64,000 nucleotides of DNA, taken from assembly GCA_003290165.1 (NCBI GenBank), contig QNQO01000458.1, forward strand, positions 124,001 to 188,000, written 5' to 3'. A model generated the notes under the pieces. The model searched no databases. It was not told where the DNA came from and worked only from the letters and a program-made list of their open reading frames with translations. This DNA comes from Berberis thunbergii (lineage: Eukaryota; Streptophyta; Magnoliopsida; Ranunculales; Berberidaceae). Shown here piece by piece: positions 46,720 to 59,402 of this stretch (its first letter is position 1; the number at the start of each line of letters is the position of its first letter). Both the position numbers and the translations under genes were made by a program.

Positions 46720-49021
46720 GCTCATGCCTCGACTTGGTTCAACGCTCACTTCCTCCACCACTGTCAACACTGGTGCGGACTTCAGGCTCTTCTTTCGCTT
46801 GTTCCACGATAACCGGCGCAAACATTTCATCTAGTAAAATCATGTATTCTATTTTGTCAGCTAAGCAAAATTAATTTGTCGACGTCCGCCCCTTCTTCAA
46901 TGGAGGCGTTGATTAAGTCACGAGCATGAGCAATAGCAATTTCCTGCAATTAAACATTAGATGTTAGTGCAAACCATGTAAATATTTTAAAATACATAAA
47001 GGTAAATGTTTGTACTTATCCTCTTATTTGAAATAAACAAATGTCTTCTTATGGGAAAACTTATCCTCTTGTTCGGTGGTTGTACGAAGGGATAGAAAAT
47101 GCGATGAAACCCATTCAAGTAATCCACCGCACTGTCCCATGGCAGTTTTGCGTTGGCACCTTGTTGGTTAGGTGGCATGACACTATACTGCCACCTTCGA
47201 GCGAACGAAACTAACACCTCATACTGAACGAAATAGTGTTTGCCAGAGTGAACTCTATTCTTCCTTTTGGCTTGGATTGGATGGACTGGGATGACTTGTA
47301 CCTTTCCCATTTGTCTCATAACTCTATCGGTGTGATAAGGTTCTTCTATATCGAGGCATAATAGACATCTCGTGAACCATGTGATGCAATGAAGGAGAGT
47401 GTTTCTCTTGGACTCCACGTAAGGGTCCCAAAGTACCTACGAATTATAATAATTGGGTTATTAATATATGACACATACAAAATATTATTTAACTTAAAGA
47501 TGTATTTTTACCTCTTTAGGAGACAAGTCATCAAGAAGCTCCCTAAGAGTGATGATTTGTTCGTCCAAAACCCCTATAATTTGTGGGGGTTCCCACTTAG
47601 CAATGGTGGGGAGTCTAGCATCCCACGACTGTTTTGCATTACCCCATAGTCTAAAGTGGTCATATATTTATGTCTATAAAAAAAACAACATAAACAAAAA
47701 TTATGAAATTATTATATATTATGAGGATAACTAAATTTTTTTTGTTTTCGAACAAACCTTCAAAATAGACAAATATCCAGCAATTTGCCTTGTTCCTTCT
47801 CTGCTAGTGTCGCCCAACTAACGAAACAAAAGTGTCAAACCTGTTACACCCCATGCATACTTGTTAACATCAGCCACCTCCATCAACATCATCAAATATT
47901 CAATATGAACCATTGTTCCACTTTTATCGGCAAATATAGTCATACCCAGAAGAAACAACAAGTAACCCCTACACACTTGTTGTTTCCTTTCAAGAGAATT
48001 AGCGTATGTGGCTTGTCTACAACAGTGGTCCTGAATAAACCTCATTTCACAAATTTGTCATGCTTCTTGACATGGGTATTTGCTTCTTTACTTTGAATCC
48101 CCAAACCATCCACCAATAATGTAACACATTCATTTACCGTCACTGTAGTCGTCGTTCTAACTGACTTACCAAGAATCGGCAAATGAGTTATACGGTAGAC
48201 ATTGTCTAGGGTGATAGTCTCTCTCCAAAAGGTAGGTGGAAAGTATTGGTCTCAGATTGCCAACGCTCCGTGAAAACACAAATTGTCACATTATCAGGAC
48301 GTACCCTATGATATTTAACCAAGGGATACAGTCCACTATTGTAGACCATTCCCTTTACATCCCTCAACTCTTTTTTCAAATCTCAATCAATGAAATTCCT
48401 ATATTGATGTCAACAATGCAATGCGCCTCGTTCCTAAATACAAGAAACATATACATTAAGTAATCCAATATCCAAATATATATAAATAATGCGCTTATAT
48501 AATTTAACCAACTAAAAATATTGACTTACCAGTTCACCATTCCAAATGGCACGACAAATATGGCCATGGTAATCGACTAATATGGAACAATCCACAGGAC
48601 CACTGGGATAAGAATCTCGTCTGGATTATTCTTTTTCGTTACTCTTCTCCCCTACTTCCTCTTCTTCCCCTGCTTCATCCTCATCACCTACTTCCTCCTC
48701 ATCCCCTGTTTCCTCATCATCCCCTGCTTCCTCCTCTAACTCCTCATTTTGATGTCCAACGCCCTCACCACTCGAACCTCCTTGACCTTGTAATTGGGCT
48801 TGACTTTGGGATACAACTACTCGTCTGTATGCTTTTTGATGATCTATTTGAATCCTCATTTGCTCCTCTTTCATCTTCCTACACTTGAACCGCCATTTCA
48901 CCACTGCCTTAGCAGGATCGGGACGCAACGATGAGCCTTCAAGTGTGGTTGACTCGAGCGGTTGTTGAAATTGATAAGGCAGAGGGATCGATCGAGCTCT
49001 CTTCTTCTTCTCCACTTCCAA
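46720..49021 (-). pseudogene. Plant mobile domain (MAIN-like) pseudogene
   Basis: The minus strand starts MEVEKKKRARSIPLPYQ at 49021, has a long Glu/Asp-rich tract, an in-frame TAA at 48626, then SGPVDCSILVDYHGHICRAI with WNGEL and a donor at 48529. The next exon (from 48433) carries LVKYHRVRPD and ERWQSETNTFHLPFGE. Then come LLFLLGMTIFADKSGT and ADVNKYAWG (about 47990-47850), and DRVMRQMGKVQVIPVHPIQ with PWDSAVDYLNGF (about 47330-47100). These are the successive hallmarks of the plant mobile domain, found in MAIN/MAIL1 and in transposon-borne copies. Several stops and one frameshift are present. Convergent with the transposase and inside the same element, so transposon-borne, not a host MAIN gene. 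Confidence 0.85.
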
Positions 49022-49344
49022 TTCAATTCAAGGGGAGTGTTTTGAGAAGAAGAAACCACAAAGAGCTATTGGATTTATTCAATATTGGGCTTGGGCCAAC
49101 TTGGGCTCATTAGTCTGCAAATTGGCTGGGTTGAGCGACGGAGAGTCCAACTTAATTCAATATTGGGCTTGCGCCTGAGTCAGTGAATATTTTGAATCGA
49201 GATGGCATGGTTCCATCCCGGTTCAAACCAATCCGAGATCAAATGGTTCTTCCAAAAAAACTAAACTATCCCTGACCGTTCCGTCCTGTTTCACTGAATC
49301 GGGACCGAAACAAGCTTAATCCCTGAGATCAACACCTTATCAAA

Positions 49345-49480
49345 TTTATAAAAGAGACTAAAACCATTTGCCCTATTAGTAGAACGGACCAACATCAAAT
49401 GTATTCTTAAAGAGACTAAAGTCACTTGCCTTATTAGTAAAACGGACCAACATCAAATATACTCTTAAAGAAATTGTGAG
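49345..49480. repeat. Tandem duplication of about 65 bp
   Basis: AAAGAGACTAAA...CATTTGCC/CACTTGCC, TTAGTA[AG]AACGGACCAACAT, followed by CTCTTAAAGA, occurs twice in a row. Confidence 0.7.
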
Positions 49481-49789
49481 GGACACGTCTTTAACAAACA
49501 AATTATGTACATAAAAAGCGGAGTATCACATTGAGGTTTAGAAAACTCTCAATAGTTCATTCAATGGAATTGAGATGATAATTGCAATCTGTGCGGTTCT
49601 CTTATGTAATTTGTCTTTGGAAAGCTTGGTGAGTAACTTGTTGAAGCCTTCACAAACTTTGCCTTTATTGGAGGCTAGCCAGAGTTGTAATGTAGTATAC
49701 AAGAGTTACACAAACGAAATACTTCTTAAAATCAACTAATGTTTAATAAAATTCTTTTGTTATTTTTCATTGGAGGTTATTTAATACAT

Positions 49790-49922
49790 TTTTTTTGGAA
49801 TTCGAGTTGGGTTTACATGCCATCGACTGGGTTCGAATTCATGACCTAGTGGTACCATCCGTCAAGCTCTAATCATTGAGTTGTCATGCCATTGGCAATT
49901 ATTTTTTATTTATTTATTTATG
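49790..49922 (-). mobile_element. tRNA-derived SINE, minus strand
   Basis: The minus strand reads GGCATGACAACTCAATGATT, then B-box-like GAATTCGAACCC and an A-run. Perfect 12-bp target duplication TATTTAATACAT at 49778-49789 and 49923-49934. Same family as 50432-50562. Confidence 0.8.
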
Positions 49923-49934
49923 TATTTAATACAT

Positions 49935-50043
49935 GTTCATCCCGTCTCGGACCCATTTGGGATGGGACAAGGTCTATTCCGTTCCGATACCGAATGAATA
50001 GGATATGATAGGGATGAGGTCCATCACATCTCGTGTCCACCAC
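49935..50043. mobile_element. Right end of a hAT element, truncated
   Basis: CCCATTTGGGATGGGACAAG and the ending GTGTCCACCACTA resemble the right end of the hAT at 17018-18043 (CCCGTTTGGGATGGGACGAG, GTGCCCACCCCTA). The left part is missing; a SINE adjoins it. Confidence 0.6.
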
Positions 50044-50334
50044 TAGTTGTAACCAAGTCTCTTTTTGCTTGTTTGGGCAAAACTAATATTTTACTATTTT
50101 TGACAAATTTTTAAGATCCAATTTTAAAATCCCGAAATTTCAATTTTAAAAGCTCGAAGTTTTGAAACATTCAAGTCTAAATCCTATAAAAGTGAAACTA
50201 CTTCAATTTATTTTCAATAAGAGATGGAATAAAACACAAACTAGGTGCTAAAGTTGTGGAATAGGAATGAAATACACTTTTCATTGCAATTGTACATGAT
50301 CTAAACGACCAACTAATTGCAGGTAAAGTTTTTA

Positions 50335-51290
50335 GGGTTATTTTTTACTTAGCTTCCATTAGTTTATAGCTATTCTTATTTTGGCACATTAGTTTTTTTT
50401 TATTTATCATAGTCTAACACTCATGATCGTGCCAATGGCATGACAGCTCAACGGTTAAAGCTTGGCGAATGGTACCACTAGGTCTTGGATTCAAACCCAG
50501 CTTGCGACATCTTTAGTGGGTTTTGGGATCCTATAAAAATATGTTTGCCTTTCAAAAAAAAAAACACTCATGATCATGTGTTTAACTACGTTGTGTGATT
50601 TTAGTAAAACATATGCATATTATTTAGGTTTGTATATATTTTAAATTAACACCAATATTCTTTGTTAAAAATTAAAATAAAAAAAAAGATTCAAATATTA
50701 TTTTCCTAACCATTGGATTAAACATAATCATCAAGCAACATGATTTAGTAAAACATTTGCATATGATTTAAGTTTGTGTGTAACTTTTAATTGGCACTAA
50801 TCTTCTTTATTAAAAAATTAAAATAAAAATAGATCAAAATGTTATTTGCTGTTGAATTAAACATGAGTATCAAACAACGTGATATATTTGATTTTAGTAC
50901 ATATGATTTAGGTTTATGTAAAATTGTTAATTAGCATCTATCTTTTTTGTTAAAAAACTAAAATAAAAAATAAAAAATAGATCCAATATAAAATAAAAAA
51001 TATACGTAATTTAGTGAAATTTTTCAAAAAGATAAGGGGTGGCAACTGCCCCTTAGCCAAAGAGTAGATCCGCCCATGCAAACAGCATGACTAATGTGAT
51101 TTTAATAAAAACATTTACAAAACACATATAGGATAAGTAGATCTTTTTGAAAAAAAAAATATATGGGAGTTTGTTAATTAACATAGTTGAATACAATACA
51201 TATTCATTGGTGTTAGACCAAGATACAAAAATTAATGGAGGCCAAATAGAAGTGATCATAAACTAATGAAGGCCAAATGAAAAATAACCC
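50335..51290. mobile_element. Mutator-type MITE with perfect 9-bp target duplication
   Basis: Left end GGGTTATTTTTTACTTAG and right end, inverted, GGGTTATTTTTCATTTGG; both continue with CTTC/CCTTC plus ATTAGTTTAT and a GTCTAACAC block. The duplication AAGTTTTTA at 50326-50334 and 51291-51299 is exact. The ends relate it to the MULE at 38602 and the MITE at 27043. A SINE is nested near the left end. Confidence 0.92.
50432..50562 (+). mobile_element. tRNA-derived SINE nested in the Mutator MITE
   Basis: A-box-like CATGACAGCTCAACGG, B-box-like GGATTCAAACCC, 3' A-run. Target duplication AACACTCATGATC[GA]TG (50416-50431, 50563-50578), 16 bp with one mismatch. Confidence 0.88.
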
Positions 51291-51507
51291 AAGTTTTTAA
51301 TGCCCAAAGTCTATACTCCGCCTTTGTAATTACTTTGCCATGAGCACACAGTTGCAACTAAAATCAAATCTCCTCTCTACTATCAAATCAATCCTCCATT
51401 CTGAGGATAGAGTTAAAAATCCCAGCATTTCGAGAGAATGAACCCATCCACAATTCATGTGATCCAAAAGAGCTTTTCTTATTATTGTCTGAGGAAAGGG
51501 AATAACG

Positions 51508-51603
51508 GCGAGGGAGGGGTTGGGGTTTTACCACTCATCCCCTCGAGATTTGAGGAGCTGCACATCTCGAGGGGGATGAGCAGTCACACCCACACCTTGC
51601 CCG
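51508..51603. repeat. Hairpin related to 14647-14807
   Basis: The left arm ends CACTCATCCCCTCGAGAT and the right arm starts ATCTCGAGGGGGATGAG, around a loop of about 14 bases. The outer arms are again GGCGAGGGAGG-like and its complement. Confidence 0.75.
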
Positions 51604-52054
51604 TTTGATCCAAAATTATACCCCCAACAAAGAGAACAGTAACCTACTCCAAGAACTGTATAACACTTGTTAAGCAAAACTTGCCTCGTACAAGTTGCAT
51701 GGAGGGGAAAATAGTGTAGTGCGAGATATCGCATGATATGACGAAAAAAATAATATAAATCCCGAAATCATGTGAACTATATGAAGTAGTTGATAAAACA
51801 AGAGGGCTTCACCGGGAAACTCTTTCCTTAAATGGTATGTCAAAAACAGGTTATAAGCTGACGAATCGTCTACATGCAAAATAACATAAATATCACATTG
51901 ACCCAAACAAGCTAATATTTTGCTGGATAGAATAACAAAAGATTTTGAAACAGATGAGGGGGGTATGAATCAGTTTTCCCAGATTTACTTCTCACGTCCA
52001 AAATCCTCTTAATACCCAACACAAAAAACCTACCAAGAACCCCTGCAATCTCAT

Positions 52055-54054
<2,000 letters not shown>

Positions 54055-54085
54055 TCAAAGGGGCTCGTTCGCCAATGCAGGTTGC

Positions 54086-54168
54086 TTTTATATATGTTCA
54101 ACATTAGGGTTTTAACTCATCTTTTGGGTTAGGGTCGGTTCTTGCTTGGCCCCAACTAGTTGAGCCCA
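54086..54168 (-). promoter_or_regulatory. Promoter of ubiquitin-eL40: TATA, telo-box and site II
   Basis: On the minus strand: TATA box TATATAAAA (54094-54086), telo-box AAACCCTAA (54112-54104) with a further CCCTAACCC just upstream, and site II TGGGCT (54168-54163). Telo-box plus site II (TGGGCY) is the known signature of plant translation-machinery genes. The TATA position implies a start near 54060 and a leader of about 25-30 nt. Confidence 0.8.
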
Positions 54169-54169
54169 G

Positions 54170-56384
54170 TCCAACTAAGAATGCCAGAGTTTTACTTTAC
54201 ATGAAAGCTATCGTGCATTGCACATAACTAACCCGAATTTGTGGAGGGGAAACAAAAATTACAAATTACGACACCTTTGTATTTGAAAAATCTTGTCAAA
54301 AAGGCATTCTATGATGAAAGAACTCAAATATTCATTCTATGGGGACTTCATTAATGTCGAGTTGAGACCGACAACTAGACCAAGCGAGATAGTTCGGATT
54401 GGTTTTTAATTGTTATTTTTAATAGTCAGTCCAAAGCCTGACCCGGCTTTCATGAATCTCGAGGGAGATGAAAGGTTGCACCCCCTCCCTCGCCCATTTT
54501 CTCGCCGCCTAGTGGAGTTTCCAAAAACTATGGCTATCAACATTTTTTCCTTTTTCAAAATATCTTCTAAAAAATAAGTGTGGAAGTGCCTCTATGTGGT
54601 ATTCCCTTGTGGCTAAATGTGAAAGCTCACTGCCATATGTCTCTCTGTTTATCAGTGGTTTGAGCAATGCAACAAAAGCATTCCATGTGAATTTGGGTTG
54701 TTAGTCTTAGTTACCATGTGGGATTTATGCCATTGGAGCATTTAAAGAGTTTTTCATGGCAAAAGCAAGAGATTGTTTCATCTGGTTCAGGAAACCCACA
54801 AAATATAAATCTATCAATTAATTCATACAAGTTCTTTTAAATTCAAGAACTAGTAATCTCCATTTTATTTTTATTTTTATTTTGTTTTTTCTACTCCCGA
54901 GTTTAATCTACCACTCCCAAGTTCAATCTACCAATAGCAAGTTTGATGCATTGTTTGGATTATACAAAATCTGACAAGAGAGCGGGGCATCAACTATTGC
55001 ATTAACTAAATATTTGAAATTTCATTAAATTGAATAACCTTTATTTCAGGTTAACTTATCATAAAGTCATCGGAGCTATTGGCAACCTAGGTAAAAATGA
55101 GAACCAAAACGCCGCAAGTAGTTTCTTTTGTGTGTCCATCATTGTGTGTTTTTTTGGATTATATTTGTGGTTTCTTAAATGTTTGTGAATAGCAAATGAA
55201 CTACTATTAATGTGATTTAGGTTAAGCTCAAGGTGCTCAACCATGACTGTAGTTCTATATGGAGGCCACGGAGGATGAGATAGGCATATACCAATATTTG
55301 GAGAAAATAGAGCAAGGCAAGAGAATTCTTTTAATCTTAAATACTTGTGTGTTACTTTTAATCTTAATATTTTATCATATATGCTTAATATATTCTTAAC
55401 TTGTAGAAATTGAAGTATTGCAACTTGTGGAAGATATTTCAACTACTACTTCCGGCTAATCTTAATTGCAATATGTGTTAAGAATTTAGTTTATTATTCA
55501 TCTTGAACAACAATATTGACATGAAACTCATTGCAAGGATCTAGGGTCTATAAAGAGTAGCTGAAGTGTTGTGATGTATATGTGGTGCATGGATTGACAT
55601 GCGGATAGACAGTTCATAAAAGCCACCAATCATTCGAAACTAATCACTTGAGAATGACTGAGTACTTGAAGTATTGTTCAAGTATTTGACTACAACTTGG
55701 TCCACCCACATCTTGATATATAACAAGTATATATGGAGTTTCAATAACTGCCCATTAAATAATTTTTAATTAAAATTATAAATAACCCTTATTTTGTTTT
55801 TGTTGAGGTAATTACATGGAGCCTAAACCTCTATCAGTAGTAGTACTATGTTCAGGCTCCATGTACTGATGTTAGCACCATGGGACATGTAGATTTGGAT
55901 TTGCTCTATTAGTAACTTGTAATCTGTGGCATGTGAACCTTATTGGTAGATGATATTTGGATTTGCTCTGTGTAGCGTATCATCATATGTCTCATATGTG
56001 AAAATAGTAGATAGTAATGTTGTGAATTTTCATAAATTATTCATAATCACTTCTGAAATTGAAGTCCATAAAAATATTGAAATTTTTTGTTCAATTTTAC
56101 CACATTTAGTTGCTGCCCATTGTAAGTAATCACATTAAAATGATTTCTTCTATATTCATGTTTCTATTAAATCTCTTCCTATTTTGTTGCAAGTAGATTG
56201 CACACTGGTAAAGATTGCTATTCATTGTCATACTCCATGAAATTAAATGTAGACAAATTGGGCTTAAAGGAGAAGGAACATGGAGATGAGGGCATGAGAG
56301 GGTCCTATATTTGTGTAAGGTGTTTGGATTTGTAAGGTGTTTCATGTTTGGATTTATAAGGTGTTTTTAGTTTGGACTTTAGAT
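54170..56384. other. Intergenic, no supported gene
   Basis: About 54449-54510 has one arm of the ATCTCGAGGG hairpin family. A short inverted repeat with ACATGGAGCCT arms lies at about 55814-55866. Nothing else recognised. Confidence 0.4.
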
Positions 56385-56660
56385 AATTGGAATGTCGGGG
56401 TCACATCGGGAGTTACACTTCCTGCTAGAACCCGAAGACAAGACGGCTGTGATTGGACTAGTAAGAAAGAGTAGCAAAGCCCACGACTTCCGAAAAGTCC
56501 GCAGGAAAGAGACGCTCTTAGGTCTGACCGCAAGAGCACGCTCTGGAATGCATGCCAAACTTTACTGCGACGGTGGCTCCTTACGGGGGAATCGGTTGGT
56601 TGTATGTGTTGGTATAAGCTTAAGGGTTCCGTGGGTAACAAACACGGAACTTGCGTGAAG
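56385..56660. other. Possible mitochondrial DNA insert
   Basis: A block of about 275 bp with near 50% GC and sharp borders sits in AT-rich DNA. Both strands are largely open (88 and 95 codons) and the style (for example CGGTGGCTCCTTACGGGGGA, AAAGAGACGCTCTTAGGTCT) resembles plant mitochondrial intergenic or ORF sequence. I could not match it to a named mitochondrial gene. Confidence 0.35.
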
Positions 56661-56754
56661 CTAAAAGGAGAAAATAATGGGTCTTTAAAAAAATAAAAAT
56701 AAAAAATTTGTGTATTTTGGCAAAAAAAAAAAAAAAAGCAAATGCTGTATGGAT

Positions 56755-56998
56755 TTAAACAATAGCAGGGCTAATGAGCTTAAAAAAATTGGGCTGGGCT
56801 AAATGAACTGAAAAACCTGGCTTAAAACAATTGGACTGGAAAACAAATTGGGCTGAAAAAATGGATTGGAAAAAATTTGGCTGAAAAGATGGGCTGGAAA
56901 ATTGAGCTGGCTTAAAAATTCGGGTTTTAATTTTTTGGGCCGGTCTCCGGTCTGGGCTACACGGGTCGGTTAACCGGAGCTGCCCAGCCCTTGTCAAC
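56755..56998. mobile_element. hAT-like right end with GGGCTG repeats
   Basis: Repeats of a GGGCTGGAAAA/TTGGCTGAAAA unit, then CCGGTCTGGGCTACACGGGT and a terminal GCTGCCCAGCCCTTG that resembles the family end GTGCCCACCCCTA. No left end was found. Confidence 0.4.
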
Positions 56999-56999
56999 A

Positions 57000-59400
57000 T
57001 ACTTGAATAAACTTGATATCTTGATCCTTTTTTACCTTCGGTCTTCTTGGGTCTTCAGTACTTATTATGCTTGGTTTTATACATCAACAAGCAGCATGTT
57101 TACATTTTACTCAATCTCATTGTAGTAATGTTATAACTCAATCAATGTTTGTACCACTTATAGGCATTTGTTTTCATAATTACAAATGCATAATCACTTA
57201 ATGGAGAGCGTGCTACTACATGAGGCACTCCTGATAGACTCGCCGAGGAAGTCTGAGGTTACGGCCGCCTATATGGCCATTTGTACGAATTCTCTAGAGC
57301 ATTCTTGAAGCCAGGATAAGCTCAGGCTTGAAATGTGCCAGCAGAATGAGATTACAGCAAATATGCATTCACTATACACCCCTAGAACCTAAGTTTCAAA
57401 CTATTTTACAGACTTGCCTTGTTAGGGGGCCTCTCAAATGGTCAGCAATCAGAAAGGAGTCGAGATCTGAAATCAGTGAAATAGTCAAATTGTACTTTTA
57501 ATCACTTATCTACTCCTGTAAAATTCAGAAACAAGTATGATATAACCCGGGGAAGACAATTTCATAAGACTAGAGCAAACTGGAGCAGATTATTTGCAGA
57601 GATGACCCAAACCTGACCTGATACTTACTGATTCCAACCATGGGGTCTGTGGGATTTTTTCAAAGAAATTTTATTTCAATCAAGTTGTTCTACAAATTTT
57701 GACATTTGGAGACTGCCAAGATTACTTGCATATGAAATTTTAATCCATCTTCTTATCATTGCCGAAATTTAGTCCAGCCTAACATTATAGACTTTTGCCA
57801 TAAAAACTAAAAAGGGATAAGGTTCACTAAAGGGCCGTCTCTTGCTGAAATTAGCACAGTGAGGGATTCATAGAGTAAATTGCTTAAGATAGCGACTCTG
57901 CGTCACTACCAGCACCAGAAATAGGAAAAGTAGATGAACCCATACAACTGAACAACGGTGTTAATTGTTCAACAAGCTTAACAGAAACTTATTTATACAC
58001 AAGATTTCTATAAAAAGAGTAGGCATCCATCATTTTTATGGACAAATCCAGTGTCAAACATACATACAGATAGGATACATCATATTTACATGGGCAAAAC
58101 CTCTCCCGTCAATCATACACTTTCACAAAATACAATAATCCTAAATCCTTTCCCAGACAAAATAAATCAGCATATGTAACATTGTCTATCGTCTGTTGCT
58201 TTTTTCATGTGGAACTCCATCCTGCATGATGAATTTTTGTTATGAACCTTCAAAGGGTTGATTAGAAATCATCCATGAGAAACACATGCATGTTAGTAAA
58301 TGCAAGAATCGTAGTCAACAATTCCCCATTGTAGATGGTGCAAAATGACCACAAAATTTAGACAAGCCAACCTTGAGAAATTGGCACCTGAGTTTGGACA
58401 CTGTTTGGATGGGTTGGTTGGAGAGTCACACGGACTAAATTTGGACGACAACCACGAGTAAGAATAAAATGTTAGGAACATACCCTTAGCTTACCCCAAA
58501 GCTAGCTACATCTAATAATTCATGACTATAGGAGACATGCACAAGAATAGTCATACAGGGTATCATGTCAATACATTTACACGTATCACAGGCCTACAAA
58601 GAACAGATTGGGGAACCTTCTCTGCATCGCATCTTCTTGCAGATCTATCTATTTATAAATACGAAAGGATACCCAAAGAAAGGACATAGGGTGGCTCTTT
58701 CACTCTTTCTTGTATCACCTTTATTATCTCATATGCAACACAGCCCCTCTAACCTCTATCATTCCTCCAGGCTCCATCTACCAGTAAGACTAATCTCATA
58801 AGTATTAGATCCCATAAACTCTGTTACAACTACATGTGAAAAATAAAGAAAAGGAAAAGCTCACATGCATAACCAATAGGTTAGAATGGAAAGGTTAACA
58901 ACATTGGTCGAAAGTTGGAATATCAGTGTTTTTTATGTTGGTAGGGTCTGAATAACTTAATAAGCAACAGTGTCAGTTTGATAGAAGTACTAATAGGAAT
59001 GAACACTTCGAATGTTTAGAATGTTAGGCCTCATAACACGGTTTCCCAAAAAGAAAAAGGAAAAAAAAAATCAGATTTTTATTTTTTGAAACTGTTTACA
59101 ATTACTTGGTCTGAATTTCCTGATCATGTTTGCTGGAAAATAAAAAAAATAAAAAAATGGTATGCAGCCAACATTTTTTTTTATATATAAAGTCATAAAT
59201 TGGCACATAGAGCTGAGAACATATGTGCATATCCTTGGTTTATTAAGCTGTGGTTATCACTTCAGCCCCCTGACATAAATTCTCTGCCTACACCCCTATC
59301 CAGGTTTTGGGCCAACCGTCCCCTCCCTTCATACTACCTCTGATGCTCCTCTAAAATAGTAGAGGACATTTAAAGCACAGGTTGCTTACCTCCACGCAAG
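57000..59400. other. Intergenic or 3' untranslated DNA, nothing certain
   Basis: On the minus strand a donor-like GGAGGTAAGC follows the PGRL1 stop codon, so the 3' untranslated region may contain an intron and extend into this stretch (for example around 58200). No coding region recognised. Confidence 0.35.
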
Positions 59401-59402
59401 CT

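Larger units (their letters stand above)
38201..49326. mobile_element. Composite Mutator-like element with transposase, OTU and plant mobile domain
   Basis: The left end TAGGGATGGGAAAGAATTTC and the right end, inverted, TCAGGGATTAAGCTTGTTTC share AGGGAT and then TTTCG[AG]TCCCGA. Further inward both sides carry AAGCCCAAT-type repeats. Between them are a rightward MULE transposase pseudogene with an OTU-like tail and a leftward plant-mobile-domain pseudogene, arranged convergently. Removing the nested hAT element (38512-41751) makes the left end continuous with the transposase leader. No target-site duplication was found around the proposed ends, so the outer limits are tentative; the gene content is not. 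Confidence 0.45.

Noticed and set aside
48626..49021. Stand-alone acidic protein of 131 residues.
   Set aside because: After its stop codon the same frame continues straight into the plant mobile domain, so it is the N-terminal part of that pseudogene.
55814..55866. Short hairpin with ACATGGAGCCT arms, considered as a microRNA precursor.
   Set aside because: The stem is only about 15 bp, too short for a plant precursor.
57190..57330. Slightly GC-richer stretch, considered as an exon or organelle insert.
   Set aside because: No open frame with splice borders and no recognisable sequence.
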